The position numbers were made by a program, and so were the translations under genes. The notes under the pieces were generated by a model. The model did not search any database and was not told the DNA's origin. It worked only from the letters and a program-made list of their open reading frames with translations. From an uncultured Oscillospiraceae bacterium (GTDB lineage: Bacteria; Bacillota; Clostridia; Oscillospirales; Oscillospiraceae), in NCBI GenBank assembly GCA_947626265.1, contig CANQRM010000007.1, forward strand, positions 1 through 64,000: 64,000 bases of DNA, read 5' to 3'. The number at the start of each line of letters is the position of its first letter. The stretch's first letter is position 1. Below, piece after piece: positions 16,924 through 24,945 of this stretch.

Positions 16924-18786
16924 TTATACCTGGATCCCGCGGCTCACGATGTGCCGCTGCTTACGCTTCGTCGCCTCTTTTTGTGTGATGACCTTCACCG
17001 GCTCGGCCTCCCCGTGTATGGTCCGCTCCAGGTCGTCAAACCGCCAGTGGAAATAGCGGTAGGCGGCCCGGGCGTAGTTTCGGCAGTCCAGCGGCTCGTT
17101 CCGCTCGTAGAATTGCTCCCATACGACGGTGCCGCGACCGTTCTTGCGGTGTATCTCCATGCGCTCGGAAATGAGGCCCTTGAAGTATTCCATGTCATAC
17201 CCGGCCTGGTAGTTGATTGGAAAGTGCATGTAGTGGGGCCCTTTATCGTCTATCCCCGCCTCATACATGATCCCTTCCTTGCCGGCGTCAACGCCCAGCA
17301 TGAACGCCGCGCCTTCGGCCTTGCCCCGCTTCATGGGACGGCACTCCGGCTTACCCTCGCCCTTTTCGCCCTTGATGGGCCAGATGCGCCTGGTCTGACG
17401 CTTGGCGCACTCCTTGTAGATGGAAGTGGTGTGGTGGCCGCCGGAATCTATGAATGTTGCCAGGATCCGCATTTTCATGCCGTTTTTCATCTGCCACTCC
17501 TTGTCCAGAAGGGCGTCCACTTCCTCCCATACCCCGGGGGCGTCGGCCCGGCCCGGGATCACGCCCCGGCTGATGCCCCAGCTTTGCCCGTCCCGGTCCC
17601 AGCCAACGACCTCGTATTCCAGTCGGTTGTCCTGGGTGTCTATTCCCATTGTCAGAAGAAGAACGCCGGTGGGCACCTCTGCGTCGTAGTGCTCCCGGCG
17701 TTTATATAATTTTTCATCCAGGCCGCTGCCAGTGTGTACCTCCCAGCTCTCGCCCAGGATGGTGTTGTAAAAGGTTTTCAGCTTCTCCGGGTCTTTTCCG
17801 GCTTTCAGGAACTTCCACACGATGTCCTTCCAGTCGGACCACGGGCTCATGAACGCATTTAGCCGGAAGGACCGGATGCCGTTCTCTATGGCCTGGGGGT
17901 TTTTCTGCACCCACTTCCCCGGCTGCCTCTTCGCCTCGAACTCGCCTATATCCCTCTTGCAGGTGGGGCAGCGCCACGTCACGACCTGCACATGATAGTC
18001 CTCGTCGCCGCTGGCGTTGGTGTAGTTCTCCTTCTCGAAGTGGATGTCGGCAAAGCGGATAAAACTGAAGGTGTGGCAATGGGGGCATTCCGTGTGCCAC
18101 TCCTCCTGTGTCCCGTTCATGTAGTCTTTCTCAATTTTTGATTTCCCCTTTATCGTCGGTGTGGACGTTTTTACGATCTTCCGGTTGTGCCGGTATGTCT
18201 CTGTACGGCGCTCGGCGAGCTCCTGGGGATCACCCTCAGCGCCGGCGCTGGCCGGGAAGCGGTCTGTCTCGTCCATGAAGATATACCGCACCGGCTTACT
18301 GGAAAGGTCCGCCGGGCTGTTCGCCCCGATGATGGCCAGACTCCCGCCGGGAAAGGTTTTCATGGTGATGGTGTTCGCCGCGTCCCGGCTCCGGGATTTG
18401 AACACCTTGTCCCGCAGGGAGGGGCAGGCGTTTATCATGGGCTGGATGCGCCGCTTGGAATAGTCCTCTGCCACCTTGTCCGTCGGCTGGATATACAGCA
18501 TCGGCCCCGGGTCGTTGTCGATGGCGCACCCCATCATGTTAAGCTCGATCTCTGATTTACCAACCTGGGCGCTCGCCATGATGACGATCTGCCATATCCC
18601 CGGCTGGGTAAAGCTGTCCATGATCTCCCGTTGATACGGGGCGCGGTCCGTCCTCCATACGCCAGGCTCCGCGCTGCTCTCAGAAACGAGAAACCGGTTT
18701 TTGTCCGCCCACTCGGAAACGGTCTGCACCGCAGGCGGCCGGAACATACCAAGCGTATATCGCGCCAGCTCCGACAGCGCGTTCAA
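16924..18786 (-). CDS. terL: Terminase large subunit, lambda gpA family
   Basis: The 620-residue packaging motor has an ATPase domain with a Walker-A-like A-S-A-Q-V-G-K-S-E (residues 71-79) and a Walker B M-D-E-T-D-R (171-176). Two C-x-x-C pairs (C-P-H-C and C-P-T-C, near residues 235-280) and a C-terminal nuclease domain with D-T-Q-D-N-R follow. It cuts and pumps concatemeric DNA into proheads together with the small subunit, which overlaps it upstream. The length agrees with gpA proteins. Confidence 0.95.
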   Translation of the reverse strand: MNALSELARYTLGMFRPPAVQTVSEWADKNRFLVSESSAEPGVWRTDRAPYQREIMDSFTQPGIWQIVIMASAQVGKSEIELNMMGCAIDNDPGPMLYIQPTDKVAEDYSKRRIQPMINACPSLRDKVFKSRSRDAANTITMKTFPGGSLAIIGANSPADLSSKPVRYIFMDETDRFPASAGAEGDPQELAERRTETYRHNRKIVKTSTPTIKGKSKIEKDYMNGTQEEWHTECPHCHTFSFIRFADIHFEKENYTNASGDEDYHVQVVTWRCPTCKRDIGEFEAKRQPGKWVQKNPQAIENGIRSFRLNAFMSPWSDWKDIVWKFLKAGKDPEKLKTFYNTILGESWEVHTGSGLDEKLYKRREHYDAEVPTGVLLLTMGIDTQDNRLEYEVVGWDRDGQSWGISRGVIPGRADAPGVWEEVDALLDKEWQMKNGMKMRILATFIDSGGHHTTSIYKECAKRQTRRIWPIKGEKGEGKPECRPMKRGKAEGAAFMLGVDAGKEGIMYEAGIDDKGPHYMHFPINYQAGYDMEYFKGLISERMEIHRKNGRGTVVWEQFYERNEPLDCRNYARAAYRYFHWRFDDLERTIHGEAEPVKVITQKEATKRKQRHIVSRGIQV

Positions 18787-19412
18787 TCCTCGTCCTCCTC
18801 CTCGTCGGAAGTGCTTTGAAAATTCGCGAACCTGTCAGGCCAGGTTCCCTCATTGGTCAAAGCCCTTCCTCCTTCTTCCCCCGCGACCCGCTCCGCTGGG
18901 CTCGCGTGGGAGCCCTGATATTCCTCGTCATCCTCCGCGGCGTAGTCGGGAAGTGGAGCGTCGGCCATGGCGTTCAGCACATCCCGGATCCCCTGGTCGA
19001 TGATGGCGGCGATCTGCTCCGTGTTGTCCATCATGCGGATCATGGGCGCCAGCTTACTGGGCAGGTGGATCAAGTTCTGCATGACCATGTTGGCGATACC
19101 TCCCCACAGCCGCCGCACGTCCTGAACGTCGATAAGCTGGCCGCGCATCCGCTTCACTTCCAGCTCCGTCTTTTGGGCCTTGATGACCTCATGGCGTGCC
19201 TTTACAACGTCCAGGTCCTCGACCTCCGGGGCCTCTTTTGTCACGTTGTACTCGACCCACCGCTGCACAAAAATAGCGAGGTCGTATTTACCGCCCTCGC
19301 TCTCGACAAACAGCTTCCTATCCTCCGGCAGGTCCCGGTCGATGTCGTAAAGCCGCCTGTATGTATAGCCCGCAATGTTCGCAAGCTCTTTTTTCGTCAG
19401 TGATGTGTTCAT
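18783..19412 (-). CDS. terS: Terminase small subunit (Nu1-like)
   Basis: The start at 19410-19412 overlaps the previous stop as ATGA and gives a 209-residue protein. Its N-terminal T-K-K-E-L-A-N-I-A-G-Y-T-Y-R-R-L-Y-D-I-D (residues 6-25) is a winged-helix DNA-binding segment like lambda Nu1. The middle is a coiled coil with V-K-A-R-H-E-V-I-K-A-Q-K-T-E-L-E. The C-terminal tail is acidic (D-E-E-E-D-E-D) and would contact the large subunit. It recognises the packaging site. Confidence 0.85.
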   Translation of the reverse strand: MNTSLTKKELANIAGYTYRRLYDIDRDLPEDRKLFVESEGGKYDLAIFVQRWVEYNVTKEAPEVEDLDVVKARHEVIKAQKTELEVKRMRGQLIDVQDVRRLWGGIANMVMQNLIHLPSKLAPMIRMMDNTEQIAAIIDQGIRDVLNAMADAPLPDYAAEDDEEYQGSHASPAERVAGEEGGRALTNEGTWPDRFANFQSTSDEEEDED

Positions 19413-20035
19413 CGTCCTATCCTGATAAGCGCATTGAAACGCTGTTCGATCTGCCTCTCCAGATAGTCCTTGATGTCGTTCTGCACATCCGCTTCGGACC
19501 GGTTCATGGGCATCTGCGGGATGGCGATACCGACCATCTTCTCGATCGGCAGCCGGCCATGGGCCGCCCGGGTGAAGGCCAGACCGTTCAACTTCTTGGC
19601 GCTCAGGTTGCGGAAAGGCGGCTGGCCGCCGTAGCTGTCCGCCTGGGCCGGCAGTACGCTCTGGCCGGATTTTACGATACGCGCCTTGACACGGTATTTC
19701 CGGCGCAGGCTTATCCACCCATGGGCGCCGCCGCTGGCGCTGAATCCGCCGGGGCCGATACTCCTGCGGGGGCCGACGATGGGGATAGAGCAGCCGACGC
19801 CCAGGCCGCCCGACGTGACCCTCGGGCTCCTGACGGAATCGCCCACCTCTTTGGGCTTGATCTCATACTGCTTTGGCAGGTCCTCCCGCAGGATCTTCTT
19901 CACGTGCCCGCCGGTCCTCTTGAATATGCCGTACATGGCATTTTCAAACTGCTTCGGCTTCATGACGAGCTGCAGGCGGTCGATCTTGTCCTTCAAGTCC
20001 CTCGCGTCAACGTCAAGATATATACCGCCGGCCAT
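19409..20035 (-). CDS. Minor tail protein Z / HK97 gp10-like, first late gene
   Basis: This 208-residue protein resembles prophage minor tail protein Z or HK97-gp10-like tail completion proteins, with D-L-K-D-K-I-D-R-L near the N-terminus, a Gly-rich beta region and a C-terminal D-I-K-D-Y-L-E-R-Q-I-E-Q-R-F-N-A-L helix. It sits upstream of the terminase genes instead of among the tail genes. A GGAGGGAGG site precedes its ATG. It is the first gene after the late leader hairpin. Confidence 0.65.
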   Translation of the reverse strand: MAGGIYLDVDARDLKDKIDRLQLVMKPKQFENAMYGIFKRTGGHVKKILREDLPKQYEIKPKEVGDSVRSPRVTSGGLGVGCSIPIVGPRRSIGPGGFSASGGAHGWISLRRKYRVKARIVKSGQSVLPAQADSYGGQPPFRNLSAKKLNGLAFTRAAHGRLPIEKMVGIAIPQMPMNRSEADVQNDIKDYLERQIEQRFNALIRIGR

Positions 20036-20057
20036 GTGCTCGCCTCCCTCCGGGCAT

Positions 20058-20089
20058 AAAAAAGGACGGCCAGGTGTAACCTGCCGTCC
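20058..20089 (-). terminator. Leader hairpin with U-tract before the late operon
   Basis: On the minus strand GGACGGC pairs with GCCGTCC, extended by AGGT/ACCT across a small bulge and followed by six T. It lies between the putative late promoter and the first late gene, so it could be an attenuator that must be read through. Confidence 0.7.
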
Positions 20090-20142
20090 ATGATCCCCGG
20101 GCTTGGCCCGGATTTTTGTCTCTCCCTATTTCTGGTGATACC

Positions 20143-20171
20143 AAAATAGCACGGATGCCTTGTCATTTCAA
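20143..20171 (-). promoter_or_regulatory. Putative late promoter
   Basis: The minus strand has TTGAAA (20171-20166), a 17-base spacer and TATTTT (20148-20143). It lies just after the early operon, whose second-last gene encodes a RinA-like regulator, and points into the late operon. The hexamers are near, not at, consensus, which would suit an activated promoter. Confidence 0.6.
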
Positions 20172-20200
20172 CACATTTAAAATAGGACATTGGGAGTTTC

Positions 20201-20824
20201 CTATGTATTACCCCCCACAAACAAGCTCAACTGCGCCGCATGGGCTTCAAAACGCTCTTCCTGGGCCTTGAAATATTCCGGGTCTATCTCGTAACCCGTG
20301 AAATCCAGTCCGGCGTCATAGGCTGCTATGCGGCTTGACCCGCTCCCCAAGTGGGTGTCCAGTATCTTGTCCCCCGGTTTTGCGAATCGGGCCAACAGAT
20401 AGGCATATAGTTCTATCGGCTTTTGTGTCGGATGAATTTTGTTCCCATAGCGGTTATCAAACGCAAATAATTTTGACGGCATATCGAAGCTGGTCCATGC
20501 GTATTCGCACCGGCTGAAATTCTCCCACGGCTGCAGCTTGTCCCATACCACAAAGCATCTGCACGGGGGAAGATCAAAGTAATTTCCTCCCCATATGATT
20601 TGATTTTTCGACACCCGGAACAGCTCGTCGAAGTATTCCTTGATGGGCGGTTTGTCCCATCTTGATATATTCCCCTGATTGAAAATGCGGCTTTTTAGTT
20701 TTCCGCGGTCATTTGAACTGTCTCGCGGAAGTCCATATGGCGGGTCTACCACGGCGAGGTCAAACGCCTTATCCGGCATGGAGCGCATTGCCTCCATACA
20801 GTCCATGTTGTAGGCGGCGTTCAT
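20201..20824 (-). CDS. DNA adenine-N6 methyltransferase (DPPY type)
   Basis: Starting at the ATG at 20822-20824, which overlaps the previous stop as TAATG, the 207-residue protein has D-P-P-Y at residues 27-30 and a SAM-binding L-D-T-H-L-G-S-G-S-S near residue 160. Between them are H-P-T-Q-K-P residues common to beta-class phage methyltransferases. No restriction gene is nearby, so it is an orphan enzyme that may protect phage DNA or mark it for packaging or regulation. Confidence 0.88.
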   Translation of the reverse strand: MNAAYNMDCMEAMRSMPDKAFDLAVVDPPYGLPRDSSNDRGKLKSRIFNQGNISRWDKPPIKEYFDELFRVSKNQIIWGGNYFDLPPCRCFVVWDKLQPWENFSRCEYAWTSFDMPSKLFAFDNRYGNKIHPTQKPIELYAYLLARFAKPGDKILDTHLGSGSSRIAAYDAGLDFTGYEIDPEYFKAQEERFEAHAAQLSLFVGGNT

Positions 20825-21309
20825 TATGTGTCCTCGCTCACGATATAGCGTTCTCTCCACTTCACGGATGCCATATCCGGCGCATCTTCCACGCTCTGGC
20901 GGGCCCGTTCAAACCCCCGGCGCGTCATGTTGAGCTGCTGCCGGATCTCGCCGTCGCGCAGGCCCATGACGTACTTCATCATGACGAAGGCCCGCATGGT
21001 AAGGCTCTCTATGCCGTTTAATATCCGCTGGGCCGCCCGCAGACGGCAGGCATACTCCCGGCACTCCCCGGCCTGCTTCCTGTCCAGCTCGTCCAGGGCG
21101 GCCACCACGCCGTCCAGACCCAGGGCGTCGCCGCCCCGGGGCATACCGGTGAGATTGGCGGTGATCTTCTCCGCCCGGCCTCGCTGCCAGCCTCGCAGCT
21201 CCTCCGTCCTGTTCACCAACTGCATGACCGGCAGGACATCCTGCAGGACCGGTATATCCCGGTTGCAGACCACCGCCGCGGCCTCCGCCCGCTCCACATT
21301 CTCGCTCAT
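20824..21309 (-). CDS. RinA/sigma-like late transcription regulator
   Basis: The 161-residue protein has a C-terminal helix-turn-helix-like region, Y-V-M-G-L-R-D-G-E-I-R-Q-Q-L-N-M-T-R-R-G-F (residues 110-132), as found in the DUF1492/RinA group of small phage regulators at the end of early operons. These proteins act on the late promoter or as antiterminators. The location before the 20143-20171 promoter agrees. The N-terminal half is helical without further motif. Confidence 0.75.
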   Translation of the reverse strand: MSENVERAEAAAVVCNRDIPVLQDVLPVMQLVNRTEELRGWQRGRAEKITANLTGMPRGGDALGLDGVVAALDELDRKQAGECREYACRLRAAQRILNGIESLTMRAFVMMKYVMGLRDGEIRQQLNMTRRGFERARQSVEDAPDMASVKWRERYIVSEDT

Positions 21310-22097
21310 GCCTCGTCGCCCCCTTCCAGCTTTTTAAGCATTGATACACAGTCCTCCAACTGTTTCCGCACACTCTCGACTTCCGGTGGGACCTTCCTAT
21401 CAAGGGCGGCGGCCAGGTTCTTCGCCGTGTACTCTGGGTCATGGCTCCAGAATATGACACCGTGTTCCTGCATGACGCGCTCCACCGCCGCATAGGCGTC
21501 CCGCAGGCGCTTGTAGTGTTGCAGCGATTCGATCTCCGTTTTCAGACCGGTGATCTCCCATGCCATTTTTGTGCCCAGCCGATAGCCGATCTCCCGACCG
21601 TCATTCTTTCCGGCTATGTACTCCCGTAGGTATTCCTTCCGGTCCGAATAGAAGGGTACGCGGTCACTGTCCAAACGGGAGTAGATGATATAGAGCAGCA
21701 TGTCCGACGAGTATTCCACATGGCGGAAAATCGCCTTTTTCCGGGTCGTTATGGTCTTTTTCTCCGGGTCGTAATACATAAGCCCCACGGTCTCTGGCAG
21801 CTCCGCCTTGTCGATCATTCCCTTGGGGCAGACGACGTAAAGCATGTTCACCAGGGTCGCATAGGTGTGGTACTTGGCATCCCGGAGAAAGTCGCTTCGG
21901 CTGACCTTGATCTCATACCCGGTAAAACAGGGCTTCGTGTAGCTCTTTTTGATCGCCAGCCCGTCCAGTATCTTCATCCCATCCGCCGGCGGGAAATAGG
22001 TGGAGCCGTTCTTGACCTCCGTCAGAAAAAAATCCTGGCAATGCTTCTCGGCCAGGGCTTTTTTGATGTCCAGCGCCGTCACTTTTTCCTCGTTCAT
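21306..22097 (-). CDS. MmcB-like PD-(D/E)xK nuclease family protein
   Basis: The 263-residue protein has an endonuclease-like core: Asp45 in I-L-D-G-L-A-I and E62-I-K64 in G-Y-E-I-K-V-S-R-S-D-F, as seen in MmcB-family DNA-repair proteins and other PD-(D/E)xK folds. A C-terminal helical region (residues 160-263) probably forms a coiled coil. It overlaps both neighbours by four bases. A role in DNA processing or repair is likely, but the substrate is unknown. Confidence 0.75.
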   Translation of the reverse strand: MNEEKVTALDIKKALAEKHCQDFFLTEVKNGSTYFPPADGMKILDGLAIKKSYTKPCFTGYEIKVSRSDFLRDAKYHTYATLVNMLYVVCPKGMIDKAELPETVGLMYYDPEKKTITTRKKAIFRHVEYSSDMLLYIIYSRLDSDRVPFYSDRKEYLREYIAGKNDGREIGYRLGTKMAWEITGLKTEIESLQHYKRLRDAYAAVERVMQEHGVIFWSHDPEYTAKNLAAALDRKVPPEVESVRKQLEDCVSMLKKLEGGDEA

Positions 22098-22480
22098 CCC
22101 TCGGCCCCCTCATTCTCCCGGACGCTCTTTTGGGCCGCCGTCAGGATCGTCGGCGGCAGAAGAAACCCCAGCACAACGTCACAGGCGAAACACTCCGCTT
22201 TATCGCATATACTCAGCCTTCCCGCTGGGCACCGGAAGCATATCTCGTCGCGTATAAAATTTCCTATTTTCTCAGCCGTATATGTGTCTTTACCGGTCAC
22301 TTCGGCCCAGGCAGACAGCAGCGCGTCACAGTGGATATGGCGCCGGAAGTCGTTTACGCGGCCGTTGTACTTTGAAACCTCGTATATGTACTCAGCTCCG
22401 GTTTTGATCGTTTTCCCGCACAGGTGGCAGGTATATTCCCGCCGGGCCTTGTGCTGGTCCCGCTTGATAAATTCAAGCAT
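22094..22480 (-). CDS. Cys-rich zinc-binding hypothetical protein
   Basis: The 128-residue protein has Y-T-C-H-L-C-G-K near residue 16 followed by H-I-H-C-D (residues 48-52), a likely zinc site of the C-x-x-C...H-x-x-C kind. A second Cys cluster (C-F-R-C-P, I-C-D-K-A-E-C-F-A-C) is at residues 80-100. The N-terminal segment resembles small phage zinc-finger proteins with Y-V-x-x-I-K-R-D-Q-H-K. Function unknown. Confidence 0.65.
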   Translation of the reverse strand: MLEFIKRDQHKARREYTCHLCGKTIKTGAEYIYEVSKYNGRVNDFRRHIHCDALLSAWAEVTGKDTYTAEKIGNFIRDEICFRCPAGRLSICDKAECFACDVVLGFLLPPTILTAAQKSVRENEGAEG

Positions 22481-22507
22481 GATACGCCTCCTATCTGCTT
22501 TTCCCAG

Positions 22508-23095
22508 TTATCCAACTATCACAGAAAAATCATCCTGCTCTTTAATTGACGGGAATAGGGATGTGTTTACTATTGCAATCTCCCCTATATCCTCTCCACT
22601 TTCGTAATATATCCGCCCTTTTTCATCCACTTTTCTTTCAGGCTTATTTTTCGTGAGCCAGACATCCCTCGCTCCTACCTGATGAGTCAGCCATTTTGCA
22701 CCAAGCGTCCGGCAGATCGTCATCTCCTGCTCCGTCATAGGGCACCCAATATCAAGTTCCCAGTCGCATGGGTGGTGTGATGTCTGGAATATCACCGCCG
22801 GAAGGCATCTTTTATAGCCTCCTTTCTCCCGGAGTAGACAGCCTTCACACTTTTCTGGGGAGGCGTTCTTTGCGCACTCTGCTTTCATCTCGGCCGGCGT
22901 CCATTCCTCAAACGGTTTACTCATGCTCGTTTCCCCTCTCTTTTCTCTCCCCAGCCGCCATACGCGACCGGCTCTAATTTTTAAGCCTTTCAAAAAAGCG
23001 GCGGCCGGCGATGGCCGGGGCGGTTCATAAAACACAACGAGCCACTGCGGTTCCTCTGTTTTGTACCAGCTTTCGCGCTCGTTGATCCCGCTCAT
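22508..23095 (-). CDS. Hypothetical early phage protein, possibly two fused parts
   Basis: The 195-residue frame starts with an ATG overlapping the previous stop as ATGA. An internal Met58 (M-S-K-P-F-E-E-W) is preceded by GAGGGG, so the C-terminal 138 residues may also be made alone. That part is Cys-rich (C-E-G-C-L-L-R, then H-H-P-C-D-W-E-L-D-I-G-C-P-M) and suggests metal binding. The first 57 residues look like a separate small protein. No family is recognised. Confidence 0.55.
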   Translation of the reverse strand: MSGINERESWYKTEEPQWLVVFYEPPRPSPAAAFLKGLKIRAGRVWRLGREKRGETSMSKPFEEWTPAEMKAECAKNASPEKCEGCLLREKGGYKRCLPAVIFQTSHHPCDWELDIGCPMTEQEMTICRTLGAKWLTHQVGARDVWLTKNKPERKVDEKGRIYYESGEDIGEIAIVNTSLFPSIKEQDDFSVIVG

Positions 23096-23442
23096 GTCGT
23101 CTTCTCCCGCTCATTCGGGTATCTTCTGTAGAATAAACAGTCTTTTTCAGGGCCTCGCCACTTCGGTTCACAATCTTTCCCAAAGCTAAATGGGCAGTCT
23201 CCGGCCGGATCATATCTGCAAAAATGAATGCAGTCAGTGTGATCGCGGGGTAGGCGTAACATTTCCTCGATGTCCTTTACCGCAGCGTCCCGCTCAGCTT
23301 TCAGCGCGACGACCTCCGCCGGCATCAAGCCGGTGTCCTCATAGTCCGCCAGCCGGGCGACCGGGTTCCGGTCCAGGCCCGCAGGAAGGTCAAACCGCAT
23401 CACGGCCACGCCGTGCTTATTTCTCTCTGTCAACCGATCCAC
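23092..23442 (-). CDS. RLADYEDTGL-module protein with Cys-rich tail
   Basis: This 116-residue protein begins M-D-R-L-T-E-R-N and has the R-L-A-D-Y-E-D-T-G-L module (residues 30-39) followed by M-P-A-E-V-V-A-L-K-A-E-R-D-A, as seen in many small phage proteins. The C-terminal half carries C-I-H-F-C, G-D-C-P-F and K-D-C-L-F-Y-R-R, probably a zinc-binding domain. Two other genes in this operon carry a related module. Confidence 0.65.
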   Translation of the reverse strand: MDRLTERNKHGVAVMRFDLPAGLDRNPVARLADYEDTGLMPAEVVALKAERDAAVKDIEEMLRLPRDHTDCIHFCRYDPAGDCPFSFGKDCEPKWRGPEKDCLFYRRYPNEREKTT

Positions 23443-24059
23443 TTTTTCGCCTCCTCCTTGCTTATCCGCTTAAACTCGATTACCCATACCCACGGATTCG
23501 CATTCCAGCCGTACAGATCCCGGTCTTTCGGACGTATCAATCCGTCCCACGCTCTCATAAAATCCCCGTAGGTCCAAAACCCTTCTTTCCTGGCTCCATC
23601 CGGCTCCATATCCTTCAAGCGCTCCACACGTACATCAGTCACGCGAAGGAACAGCCTGGCGGCCTCCCGCGGCATGTGTATGGACGGGTGCCATCGTGCA
23701 TCACCACTCTCAATTTCGTGGCTCGCCCGGTACATATAACATCCCCCTCTGTCATCAGGGGGACCATTGAAACAATACCCCGCTATGCCATTGCCGCATC
23801 TATGGCAATATATATACATCCACGTTTCCCGCACATAGAGGATATCGCCTGGCTGGTATGGCGATAAAAAGCCGCTCATGGTGTGTCTGCTGTCAAGCCG
23901 GATTTTCTTGACCTCATTTCCCCACCCGCATCCATTGTTTCCAACGCGCCACATCTTTCCGTCATATATCGGCTGCGGCTTTATCACCCGCCTGGTGACG
24001 GTCTTGCGGCCCTCCAGGATGGCCCGGACCATATCGCCGTTAAACAGTATAGGCTTCAT
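23430..24059 (-). CDS. ASCH-like domain phage protein
   Basis: The 209-residue product begins K-P-I-L-F-N-G-D-M-V-R-A-I-L-E-G-R-K-T-V-T-R, the usual start of phage ASCH-type proteins. It continues with P-G-D-I-L-Y-V-R-E-T-W (residues 70-80) and R-L-F-L-R-V-T-D-V-R-V-E-R-L (135-150). ASCH domains form a beta barrel related to PUA and probably bind RNA or modified bases; the phage role is unknown. It overlaps its neighbours by 4 and 13 bases. Confidence 0.8.
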   Translation of the reverse strand: MKPILFNGDMVRAILEGRKTVTRRVIKPQPIYDGKMWRVGNNGCGWGNEVKKIRLDSRHTMSGFLSPYQPGDILYVRETWMYIYCHRCGNGIAGYCFNGPPDDRGGCYMYRASHEIESGDARWHPSIHMPREAARLFLRVTDVRVERLKDMEPDGARKEGFWTYGDFMRAWDGLIRPKDRDLYGWNANPWVWVIEFKRISKEEAKKWIG

Positions 24060-24244
24060 GCCTTTTCCCCTTTCGTGTTGATGAACTTGTCCACCTCAGC
24101 GGCGCACTTCCCGCAGAGCTGATACATGGACCGGCGGGGGATAAAGCCCATCTTCTCCTGCAGCACGCCAGAGTTCCAATCCAGGCGGATATCTTTCATT
24201 TCCTCCAGCTCCGCGCCGCACTTATCGCAAAAGGTTTTTCTCAT
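24056..24244 (-). CDS. Small zinc-ribbon protein (62 aa)
   Basis: The ATG at 24242-24244 overlaps the radical SAM stop as ATGA. The 62-residue product has C-D-K-C-G-A-E at residues 6-12 and C-G-K-C-A-A-E at 44-50, a four-Cys ribbon. It is translationally coupled to both neighbours. Function is unknown; it could help the adjacent radical SAM protein, but nothing shows this. Confidence 0.65.
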   Translation of the reverse strand: MRKTFCDKCGAELEEMKDIRLDWNSGVLQEKMGFIPRRSMYQLCGKCAAEVDKFINTKGEKA

Positions 24245-24945
24245 GCCTCCCGCTCCATTTCCCGCCGCAGCGACTCCTTGATGGTGTAATCCAGTCCCAA
24301 TTCCTGACAAAGGGCCTCCGCCTGGCGCCCGAAGCGCGCCCAGTCGATGTCTGATGGATGGTAGTTCAGCTTCCCGATCTTCACCCGGTCCGCGTTGTGC
24401 CGCGTCGTTCTCAGCAGGTTCAACACCTTCTCAGCGTTCAAAACAGGCTCGAAAGAAATCCATGTTTTTATGCCCTTTTTATGGGCAGCGCCAAGACCTT
24501 CATACCTCCACATGAATGATGCCGCCATCGGTTCCTCGTATTCTTCTCCCCCGGTCAAAGTGATCCCGTACCAATCTTCTCCGTCCAGCAGGTCGAAGTC
24601 CCGGTGGCCGTCCCCTTTTGTGAGTATCTGGACATGGGCCCCGGCCGCTTTGAGCAACTTTATCACTTCCCGTGTCGGCGTCGTGTCCTTCCACATCGGG
24701 TAGGGATCGCATGTAAAGCACAGATGCACGGTCTTTCCCCGGAAATCCTCCTTGGCAAGCTGCCGCTCCAGCGGTATCAGGATGCTCCGCGGCTCCACAT
24801 GTCTGTGAAACTCCTCCCTGACCTTGTGCAGTACGCCAGGGGCGAAGCAATACCAGCACTCATGGGGGCACCCCGTGTAGATATTCAGCGCGTAGTCCCC
24901 GTATTCCTTCGCCGCTCCACGCGGCTCATATATCGGTCCGCTCAT
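24241..24945 (-). CDS. Radical SAM protein (SPL/Elp3-like Cys motif)
   Basis: The 234-residue protein has T-G-C-P-H-E-C-W-Y-C-F (Cys26, Cys30, Cys33), the C-x3-C-x2-C motif that binds the [4Fe-4S] cluster and S-adenosylmethionine. A partial TIM-barrel pattern follows: T-C-D-P-Y, then I-L-T-K-G-D, then W-I-S-F-E-P-V. The pattern is nearest to the group around spore photoproduct lyase and related Rv2578c-type radical SAM proteins. It may modify nucleic acid or a protein, but the substrate is unknown. It is coupled to a MazG-like gene. Confidence 0.85.
   Translation of the reverse strand: MSGPIYEPRGAAKEYGDYALNIYTGCPHECWYCFAPGVLHKVREEFHRHVEPRSILIPLERQLAKEDFRGKTVHLCFTCDPYPMWKDTTPTREVIKLLKAAGAHVQILTKGDGHRDFDLLDGEDWYGITLTGGEEYEEPMAASFMWRYEGLGAAHKKGIKTWISFEPVLNAEKVLNLLRTTRHNADRVKIGKLNYHPSDIDWARFGRQAEALCQELGLDYTIKESLRREMEREA

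Noticed and set aside
19993-20220. A 75-codon minus-strand frame across the late leader
   Set aside because: It covers the promoter and the terminator hairpin and has no ribosome site, so it is treated as non-coding.
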